From: GWA2-46-15 sp964551525
Lineage (GTDB): Bacteria > Patescibacteriota > Minisyncoccia > Minisyncoccales > GWA2-46-15
Length of the DNA stretch: 44,734 bases
Reading direction: 5' to 3'
NCBI GenBank assembly: GCA_964551525.1
Contig: CAZKCH010000004.1
Location: forward strand, 1 to 44,734
Position numbers and translations under genes: made by a program. The notes below the pieces were generated by a model. It was given only the letters and a program-made list of their open reading frames with translations. It was not told where the DNA came from and ran no database searches. The number at the start of each line of letters is the position of its first letter. Position 1 is the first letter of the stretch. Shown piece by piece: positions 39,049 through 44,734 of this stretch.

Positions 39049-39990
39049 TTAACGGACAATGCGAATCAGGCCGGAGCAAGGCACAATCTCTATTCCCTGC
39101 TTCTGCAATTGGTCTAAGAACAGATTCATTCCTAAGGAATCGGAAGAAATATGGCCGGCAATGACGACATTAATATTGGCGGCCTCGGCTTCCTTTCTCC
39201 CCTCTTCGGATAAATGCATGCCCACCACCGTGCCGATGCCGGCAATGGCCATTTTTTCATATAACTTTGGTGAGCCCTCGGTGCCGCCGGTGATTTCCGT
39301 AATGGCAATTTTGCCGCACCGGTTTTCCGGATTGCCGACAAAAATCTTGGGACCGGCCCCTAATTTTGCCGCTTCCTGATATTCGGGAATGCTTTTGAGA
39401 AACTTCATTAAGTCCTCCAATCGCTCGCCTGATTGCGCCTCAATCTTTTCTTTCAGAAACATGGCCGCCAGGTTATCGGCAGCGGTATGCAAACACATTA
39501 AATTTATGCCAAGCAATTTGGCCACATCAACTGTTTGCTGATGGTTTATTGAACTGAATTTACGGGCAATTTCAGAAATCCTTTCCCGCGTTAGGCCTTC
39601 GGCAATATTGATCGGCACGCCGTATTGCGCCAAAACGTCGCTTTGCAATTCCATTACCTCGTGCATATCAGCTAAAGCCCGGCCCAACGGATGGTGGCCA
39701 ATTATTAAATCAATATTACCCAACTCTCTGGCTAAAAGGACTTCGGCCGGCTCAATATCAATGCCGACCAATATTTTTTTAATCGGTTTATCCTGGGCCA
39801 AATGAAGAATTCTGGTGTCAGAATAAGGATTATTTAATGATTCTTCGTCAAAACCTGTTTTTTCTTCAGCCGGCAATTTCTCAAACCTCTCTTTTTTCCT
39901 CGCCAATAATTTCTGAATCGCTGCGGCCGATCTGAAATCCGCTTCCCGGCCCATTTTTATCGCTAACTCATAAATTTCTTTTATCGTCAT
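39049..39990 (-). CDS. NIF3-like dinuclear metal-centre protein
   Basis: 313 aa of the NIF3/DUF34 family (once called GTP cyclohydrolase type 2-like). Metal ligands in LIIGHHPLG, CLHTAADN and VVIAGHISSDSLGMN; the insert between includes GTVVGMHLSEEG. An N-terminal 70-residue helical extension (IQKLLARKKERFEKLPAEEK) precedes the fold. The biochemical role is uncertain in all bacteria. Confidence 0.87.
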   Translation of the reverse strand: MTIKEIYELAIKMGREADFRSAAAIQKLLARKKERFEKLPAEEKTGFDEESLNNPYSDTRILHLAQDKPIKKILVGIDIEPAEVLLARELGNIDLIIGHHPLGRALADMHEVMELQSDVLAQYGVPINIAEGLTRERISEIARKFSSINHQQTVDVAKLLGINLMCLHTAADNLAAMFLKEKIEAQSGERLEDLMKFLKSIPEYQEAAKLGAGPKIFVGNPENRCGKIAITEITGGTEGSPKLYEKMAIAGIGTVVGMHLSEEGRKEAEAANINVVIAGHISSDSLGMNLFLDQLQKQGIEIVPCSGLIRIVR

Positions 39991-40037
39991 TTTTTATTTG
40001 TAATTAGGTTAATTAGAAATTAGAATAATTAGTCATT

Positions 40038-41450
40038 TTATTCCCCCTTTATCACCGCCATCGGCATCAGCCGCGCCACTTTTTTCGAAAGCCCGGCCCT
40101 TTCGACGATATTAACAATCTCATCTATGTTTTTATACGCCAAAGGCGCTTCTTCGGCAATGCCCCGCAGGTCTTGGCATTTAACTATGATTCCCTTTGAT
40201 TTTAAATCCCGGATCACTTCTTCACCCGTAATCGTTCTGACGGCCTGATGCCGCGACATTATTCGGCCCGCGCCGTGATTGGTTGAATAAAACGATTGAC
40301 CGTCATTAATCACGCCCACCATAACGTAAGAACTGGTGCCCATGGAGCCGGGAATTAAAACCGGCTGGCCAACGAGACGGTATTTTTCTGGCAATTCCCG
40401 GTGCCCGGGCGGGAAAGCGCGCGTCGCCCCTTTGCGATGGATAATTAGTTCTTTTTCTTGGCCGTTTAATTGGTGTTTTTCTTTTTTGATGATATTGTGA
40501 GCGACATCGTAAAGCGATTTTAATTCTCCCGCCGCGTTTCCTAAAACGCCTTGCCACGCCTTTCTGACAAAATGGCTGATCATTTGCCGGTTCGCCCAAG
40601 CATAATTAGCCGAAGCCGCCATGGCCGAAAAATATTTTTGCCCCTTCGAAGAAGAAAAGGGCGCGCCGGCAAACTCCGAAGAAGCAAACTCTTTTAAAAA
40701 ATCGGTGCAAACCTGATGACCAAGCCCGCGCGAACCGCAATGAATCATAATCACCACTTGGTCCGCAAATAAACCAAATGTTTTCGCGATCGACGCGTCG
40801 TATATTTCCACTACTTTTTGCACTTCTATAAAATGATTGCCCGAACCGAGCGTGCCCACTTGATCGCGGCCCCGGCTTTTCGCTTGTTGAGAAACCGCGC
40901 CGGCACTGGCCCAATCTAACCGGCCGCTGGCCTCGCAATTCTCCAAATCATCTCTCTCGCCAAAACCATTTTCTACCAGATATTTTGCCCCGCCTTCAAG
41001 AAGATGGTCAATTTCAGTATTGGAAAGCTTTATCTGCCCGCCCCGGCCCAAACCCGAAGGCACTACTTTTTGGATTTCAACGGCAAATTTTTCCAGAAAA
41101 GGGCTGATTTTTTCTGCGGTCCAAGACGACTCAAGTAATCTCATACCACAATTAATATCGAAACCGCAGGCAGAGGGAGAAATAATTCCTTGATCCGGAT
41201 CAATGGCGCCGACGAATCCAATCGGCACCGAATAACCCTCGTGGACATCAGGCATAGCCAGGGCATAGCCGGTAATTCCTGGCAGAGCCGCGCCGCTGAC
41301 CAACTGATTTAACGACTCGTCCTGTAAAATATCGGCCAGAGTTTTTTCCGAAGCATAAAATCTCGCCGGCACTTTCATCCCCGGCTTAAAATTCTGGGGA
41401 ATTTCCCAAAGATTTTCATTAATCTTTACTAAATCATTTTTTGAGACCAT
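40038..41450 (-). CDS. rtcB: RNA-splicing ligase RtcB
   Basis: 470 aa. Motifs: MPDVHEGYSVPIGFVGAID, SACGFDINCGMRLL (metal Cys), GTLGSGNHFIEVQ, IMIHCGSRGLGHQV, YSTNHGAGRIMSRHQA (guanylylated His region). It joins 2',3'-cyclic phosphate or 3'-phosphate to 5'-OH RNA ends using GTP and Mn2+. Archease is not in the window. The ATG at 41450 lies 11 bases behind GAGGAG; a GTG at 41462 is possible. The gene overlaps the end of the murE-like gene by 22 bases, so translation is coupled. Confidence 0.95.
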   Translation of the reverse strand: MVSKNDLVKINENLWEIPQNFKPGMKVPARFYASEKTLADILQDESLNQLVSGAALPGITGYALAMPDVHEGYSVPIGFVGAIDPDQGIISPSACGFDINCGMRLLESSWTAEKISPFLEKFAVEIQKVVPSGLGRGGQIKLSNTEIDHLLEGGAKYLVENGFGERDDLENCEASGRLDWASAGAVSQQAKSRGRDQVGTLGSGNHFIEVQKVVEIYDASIAKTFGLFADQVVIMIHCGSRGLGHQVCTDFLKEFASSEFAGAPFSSSKGQKYFSAMAASANYAWANRQMISHFVRKAWQGVLGNAAGELKSLYDVAHNIIKKEKHQLNGQEKELIIHRKGATRAFPPGHRELPEKYRLVGQPVLIPGSMGTSSYVMVGVINDGQSFYSTNHGAGRIMSRHQAVRTITGEEVIRDLKSKGIIVKCQDLRGIAEEAPLAYKNIDEIVNIVERAGLSKKVARLMPMAVIKGE

Positions 41451-42742
41451 ATTTTTTGCCACTCCTCTTTAACTACTTCCCGATCATCCCAGGGAATCTG
41501 CTGGCCACGTGCCAAGCAAATTGACGGCTCACAACCCTTGCCTGTGATAATTATTGTGTCTCCCGGCTGAGCCAAACTCAATGCTTTATTGATTGCCTCC
41601 CGCCGATCAATAATTATGCTTGTATTTTGTATTTTGTATCTTGTATCTTGTATTCCGTTTTTAATATCCTCGACGATTTGGCGAGAACTTTCGTCGTATG
41701 GATCTTCGTTGGTAAGAATAATCTGATCGCAATATTGAGCGGCAATGCCGCCTAAAACCGGCCGCTTCCACTTATCCCGGCCGCCGCCGCAGGAACCGAG
41801 AACACAAATCAATCTCGAATTTGATTCGCGAATATTCGCGAATTCGGATTCGTGTAAATTAGCGAGTGTTCGATAAACCTTGGTTAGAGCATTGGGAGTA
41901 AAAGCATAGTCGACGAAAACCCGGAACGGCTCTTTAATTACCAGCTCCATCCTGCCGGGCAAACTCTTGATTTTTTCCAAGGCCTTTTGGCAAATTTCTA
42001 AACCAATGCCTTGCGTTTGCGCCAAACCAATCGCGGCCAAAGCATTGGCAATATTAAACTCACCCCGTAAATTTAACCTAAACCTTAAACCATTGACCGT
42101 GAACTCTGAGCCGTCCGCCCCGACTACGATGTCCTTGTCCGCCAAAGAGTAATTAATTTTCTTTTTAGCCGGAAATTGATTGAAATAAGAGAAATTCCCG
42201 TCATCTGTGTTAAGGACGTGAATTTCCTTAACGCTACGGAAAAATTCGCCCTTTGCCTGGCGATACTTTTCAAAACTGCCGTGCGACTCAATGTGTTCCG
42301 GCGTCAAATTGGTAAAAACCGCGGCGAGGAAACTGATAAACCGGTGGCGATGCTGTTTCACGCCCTCAGACGTCACCTCCACTATCGCGTATTGGCATTT
42401 TTGTCTCGTTGCTTCTTTTAAAAACTTTTGGACAAAAAACCGGCCCGGCATAGTCATGCGCAAAACGTTTTGCTGATCCTGACCGGCCAAGCGAAAACGA
42501 ATTGAGGAGAGCGAAGCGACTTTAAAGCCCGCTTCCTCAAAGATGGCGGAAGTCATTTCTACTACCGTTGACTTACCATTGGTGCCGGTAACGCCAATGA
42601 CTTTCAGCTTCCGGCTGGGAAAACCATAAATAAAAGCGGCTAAAAAAGCCAGTAAAAAATGATACCAGCTGATTAAAAACCGCGGACTGATTTTCTTAAC
42701 CAAGCTCTTAAATTGATAAATTGTTTCTCTCATATATATCAT
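41429..42742 (-). CDS. murE: MurE-like Mur ligase with N-terminal membrane segment
   Basis: 437 aa. ATP-binding GVTGTNGKSTVVEM, central-domain AIVEVTSEGVKQHR and NLTPEHIESHGSFEKY, C-terminal LPGRMELV, DYAFTPNAL, VLGSCGGGRDKWKRPVLG and NEDPYDESSRQIVEDI, all MurE-type. The normal N-terminal UDP-binding domain is replaced by a short stretch with a hydrophobic helix (ISWYHFLLAFLAAFIYGF). It adds the third residue to the UDP-MurNAc dipeptide; NEDPYDE stands in place of DNPRSE, so the choice of diamino acid is not certain. Two repeats are in frame (about 41616-41653, 41816-41866). Confidence 0.87.
   Translation of the reverse strand: MIYMRETIYQFKSLVKKISPRFLISWYHFLLAFLAAFIYGFPSRKLKVIGVTGTNGKSTVVEMTSAIFEEAGFKVASLSSIRFRLAGQDQQNVLRMTMPGRFFVQKFLKEATRQKCQYAIVEVTSEGVKQHRHRFISFLAAVFTNLTPEHIESHGSFEKYRQAKGEFFRSVKEIHVLNTDDGNFSYFNQFPAKKKINYSLADKDIVVGADGSEFTVNGLRFRLNLRGEFNIANALAAIGLAQTQGIGLEICQKALEKIKSLPGRMELVIKEPFRVFVDYAFTPNALTKVYRTLANLHESEFANIRESNSRLICVLGSCGGGRDKWKRPVLGGIAAQYCDQIILTNEDPYDESSRQIVEDIKNGIQDTRYKIQNTSIIIDRREAINKALSLAQPGDTIIITGKGCEPSICLARGQQIPWDDREVVKEEWQKIWSQKMI
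41616..41653. repeat. TTTTGTATC-type repeat inside murE
   Basis: Degenerate units of the polX-type repeat, in frame, encoding NGIQDTRYKIQNTS between the NEDPYDE motif and IIIDRREAI. Confidence 0.65.
41816..41866. repeat. AATTCGCGAATATTCGCG-type palindrome inside murE
   Basis: Self-complementary AT/CG repeat in frame, encoding LHESEFANIRESNSR before ICVLGSCGG. It matches the intergenic repeat at 14393-14440. Confidence 0.65.
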
Positions 42743-42798
42743 CTTATCATAGTTGCAAAAAATTGCTTTATCTGTTATCTTATATTTATTAGAAAAAT

Positions 42799-43062
42799 AT
42801 GCCTATTAAGCAATCGGCGAAAAAATCATTAAGGCGGGACAATAAAGCGCGGATCCACAACCTGCTTTACAAAAACAAAATCAAAAAACTGGAAAAGCAA
42901 ATCCTGCTGTTTTTGGGCCAGAAAAAAAATGAGGAAGTAAAAAAACTTGTTCCCCAGCTCTATAAAATCGTTGATAAGGCCGCTAAAGAGAATGTGATCA
43001 AAAAAAATAACGCCAACCGCAAAAAATCCCGTTTCAGCCGCTTGCTAAATTCTAATCACTAA
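42799..43062 (+). CDS. rpsT: 30S ribosomal protein S20
   Basis: 87 aa, Lys-rich helical protein (MPIKQSAKKSLRRDNKARIHNLLYKNKIKKLEKQI...), with the S20 end AAKENVIKKNNANRKKSRFSRLL. It binds 16S rRNA helices. Divergent from the murE-like gene; a TTGCAA / 17 bases / TATCTT promoter-like pair is upstream. The stop overlaps that of holA by 4 bases within a CTAATCACTAA repeat. Confidence 0.95.
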   Translation: MPIKQSAKKSLRRDNKARIHNLLYKNKIKKLEKQILLFLGQKKNEEVKKLVPQLYKIVDKAAKENVIKKNNANRKKSRFSRLLNSNH

Positions 43063-43080
43063 ATACTAATCACTAATAAC
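43045..43080. repeat. CTAATCACTAATA repeat at the convergent rpsT/holA ends
   Basis: TCTAATCACTAAATACTAATCACTAATAAC supplies the last codons and stops of both convergent genes (rpsT ends NSNH, holA ends LVISI). Confidence 0.6.
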
Positions 43081-43985
43081 TCTATGCCCTGGCGGGGAGA
43101 GATTTTCCCCGTTTTTATTTTTGAATCGGTTTCAAAGATGCGGAAGTAAATGTTTTTTAGGGCCTCAAGGGTAAAACGGCGGGATAATCCCAGGCACTTT
43201 TCCGCCACGAATCGGCTTAAACCCGTTTCCCTAATAATTCCTTCCAAGGCCTTATTTTTATTCACCAGATTTTTTACTAAGATCAAATTTCTGAACTGGT
43301 AAGCAATCATGGCTAAAAGATAAAAAGGCGATTCCCCGCTTTCCAAGTGATGGGAAATCATTTTTAAGGCCGACTTCTTATTGCCCAAGGCGATCGCTTC
43401 GATGGTCTTAAAAATATTCGCTTCGATTGAGGCGCCAACAGCCAAATCAATGTCACGGCTGTCAATGGCGGCACTGGCTTTCAATAAATAAAGCTTTTCG
43501 ATTTCACGGGTAATAATCCAGAGATCGCTGCCCCAAAAATCCGCTAATTTTCTGATTGCCAAAGCGTCTATTTTAATGCCTTTAAGCGCCGCCCATTTTT
43601 CCAGCCATAAAACCATTTCCCGGCCGGAAAGCAATTTGAATTCCTGAACCTTAGCCGTTTTCTTTAAAAAGGCGAATAAGCGATTACCGACCTTAATCTT
43701 GTCGTTCTCTATAAAAACAATGATTTCGTCTTGATTTTTTAAAAACTTGGCGATCTTTTCTCCTACTTCTTCATTCTTCAAAGCATTTTTAAGGACAAAA
43801 AGCTTTTTCTCGGCGAAAATGGACCGCGTCTGGAGGCCGTCCCGGAAAACCTCAAAACCCTCCTCGTCAAAATCAATAAAAAACAAATTAAGCCCGCTCG
43901 GGCGGGCCTGCTGATGGCTTTCAATAATTTCTTCAAGCTTTAGCCGGGAACGGAAAGCGTCTTGCCCGTAAAGCAGAATAATCAT
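43059..43985 (-). CDS. holA: DNA polymerase III delta subunit
   Basis: 308 aa. The N-terminal nucleotide-fold remnant starts MIILLYGQDAFRSRLKLEEII, with FVLKNALKNEEVGEKIAKFL; the helical middle contains LADFWGSDLWIITREIEKLYL and the C-terminal collar LAMIAYQFRNLILVKNL. It opens the beta clamp in the clamp loader. It overlaps the upstream receiver gene by 4 bases. Confidence 0.92.
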   Translation of the reverse strand: MIILLYGQDAFRSRLKLEEIIESHQQARPSGLNLFFIDFDEEGFEVFRDGLQTRSIFAEKKLFVLKNALKNEEVGEKIAKFLKNQDEIIVFIENDKIKVGNRLFAFLKKTAKVQEFKLLSGREMVLWLEKWAALKGIKIDALAIRKLADFWGSDLWIITREIEKLYLLKASAAIDSRDIDLAVGASIEANIFKTIEAIALGNKKSALKMISHHLESGESPFYLLAMIAYQFRNLILVKNLVNKNKALEGIIRETGLSRFVAEKCLGLSRRFTLEALKNIYFRIFETDSKIKTGKISPRQGIELLVISI

Positions 43986-44359
43986 TTTTTTTGGCCGATA
44001 ATAGAAACGATTTTTTCTACGACTTCCTTGGGGGTGAAGTGGGCCTTAATCATGTAATCAGCCGCGCCCAGTTTCAAGCCCCGCTCGATATCTTCTTTCT
44101 GACCGAGGTTGGAAAGAATAATAACGGGGATGGCTGCCGTTTCTTTCTCCTGCTTTATCCTCGTCAGGGCCTCAAACCCGTCAATGCCGGGAAGAATTAA
44201 ATCCATCAGGACCAAGTCCGGTTTCTCCGCCTTGGCCGCCCTCACTCCCTCTTCGCCGTCAATCGCTTCGCAAATCTGGTAATTTTCCGTTTGCAGTTTC
44301 CGGGAAATCAATTCTCTTAAAAAACGGTCGTCTTCGACAATAAGTATTTTGTGACCCAT
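43982..44359 (-). CDS. Stand-alone response regulator receiver
   Basis: 125 aa single CheY-like domain. ILIVEDDRFLREL supplies the acidic pair, LVLMDLILPGIDGFE the phospho-acceptor Asp, VIILSNLGQ the Ser/Thr switch, and YMIKAHFTP the Lys. There is no output domain, so it signals through a partner. ATGA overlap with holA; 17 bases behind the second receiver gene. Confidence 0.94.
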   Translation of the reverse strand: MGHKILIVEDDRFLRELISRKLQTENYQICEAIDGEEGVRAAKAEKPDLVLMDLILPGIDGFEALTRIKQEKETAAIPVIILSNLGQKEDIERGLKLGAADYMIKAHFTPKEVVEKIVSIIGQKK

Positions 44360-44376
44360 AAGTTTGTCTTGATTAT

Positions 44377-44734
44377 TTATTTATTGTTTTCGCCGAGCTG
44401 AGCCCTTATCTTAACTAATAATTCTTGGGGATCAAACTCGGTTTTAATCAGCCAATCCCGCGCGCCCAGTTCCCTGGCCTGACTTAATTCCACGGGCTGA
44501 CCGGAATTGGAAATAATAATAATGGGCACGGCTTTAAAACGCTCCTCTTTTTGGATTTCTTTCATGGCGGTAAAACCATCCATTTTCGGCATTAATAAGT
44601 CCATCAAAATCAAGTCCGGCATTTCTTTCTCTAATATCGCCAACCCCTCGATGCCGTTATGGGCGAGTAAAACCTGATAACCGCTCGCTTTTAATTTTCT
44701 TTCAAGGAGATCAATCATAATCTCCTCGTCTTCA
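44377..44734 (-). CDS. Response regulator receiver, 5' end cut by window edge
   Basis: At least 119 residues. The reading frame stays open to the right edge with EDEEIMIDLLERKL, the normal start region of a receiver (acidic pair in EDE), so the true start lies beyond 44734; an internal ATG at 44718 would delete the acidic pair. LILMDLLMPKMDG holds the phospho-Asp, IIISNSGQP the switch residue and DWLIKTEFDP the Lys. A paralogue of the next gene. Confidence 0.92.
   Translation of the reverse strand, partial: EDEEIMIDLLERKLKASGYQVLLAHNGIEGLAILEKEMPDLILMDLLMPKMDGFTAMKEIQKEERFKAVPIIIISNSGQPVELSQARELGARDWLIKTEFDPQELLVKIRAQLGENNK

Noticed and set aside
1..44734. Insertion sequence, prophage or integrase
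   Set aside because: No transposase, recombinase, phage structural gene or terminal inverted repeats with target duplications were seen; the only selfish elements are the intein and short repeats.

Overview
The window looks like a piece of a Candidate Phyla Radiation (Patescibacteria, Parcubacteria-like) genome. The evidence is the tight packing of short genes with 4-base ATGA overlaps, a single-chain class II glycyl-tRNA synthetase, stand-alone receiver proteins, an EndoQ-type repair nuclease, a CPR-style zinc-ribbon mini-protein, and families of short palindromic or degenerate repeats that lie in frame inside essential genes (including the FAKASADKSAGK-encoding repeat in argS). TGA is used as stop, so the code is standard. 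The phylum call is inference; no rRNA gene is present.

Layout. Positions 1-3063 (minus): leuS (3' end cut by the window edge) and tatD. Positions 3090-8420 (minus) are an accessory region: three tandem small-peptide cassettes, a 47-aa membrane protein, an amidohydrolase, a GNAT-like protein, an M19 dipeptidase, a 242-aa ORFan and several mini-ORFs. Positions 8464-20342 (minus) are a long housekeeping run: histidine phosphatase, ileS, recO, a DUF11-like surface protein, glyQS, an M16 peptidase, an AI-2E-type permease, rsmI and metG. Positions 20438-24773 (minus): a PaaX/Cas2-like gene bracketed by palindromic repeats, argS, and a DsrE / NifU-like / AmrS-like radical SAM operon. Positions 24866-25924 (minus): two small unknown genes behind two stacked regulatory leaders, one of them a canonical T-box. 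Positions 25953-27902 (plus): smpB, tmRNA, infC-rpmI-rplT. Positions 27859-36078 (minus): PolX, an HD protein, a GreA-like factor, a zinc ribbon, an EndoQ interrupted by an intein, small proteins, a LOG-family protein, tRNA-Arg and a Trm9-like methyltransferase; elp3 runs divergently. Positions 37631-44734: L,D-transpeptidase fusion, NIF3-like, rtcB, murE-like, rpsT (plus), holA and two receivers.

The most novel part is 3300-4130. Three cassettes each contain a structured leader, a near-perfect AAAGGAGG ribosome binding site, a 15-19 codon ORF and a GC-rich hairpin. The three peptides share the core W-[ST]-F-R-G-R-C-T-[FW] although every degenerate codon in the core differs in its third position, which is strong evidence that the peptide is what selection preserves. 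Each leader has a stem whose loop is complementary to the 5' arm of a downstream terminator-like hairpin, with compensatory changes between copies. A fourth copy of the leader precedes the 242-aa ORFan at 7580. I recognise neither the peptide family nor the RNA element.

Other points: an intein splits the PAH-WTPWF motif of EndoQ; Elp3 and a Trm9/ALKBH8-like methyltransferase are divergent neighbours, suggesting mcm5U34 tRNA modification; an L,D-transpeptidase is fused to a D,D-carboxypeptidase-like domain that has lost its catalytic residues; and a T-box stands upstream of small unknown genes rather than a synthetase.
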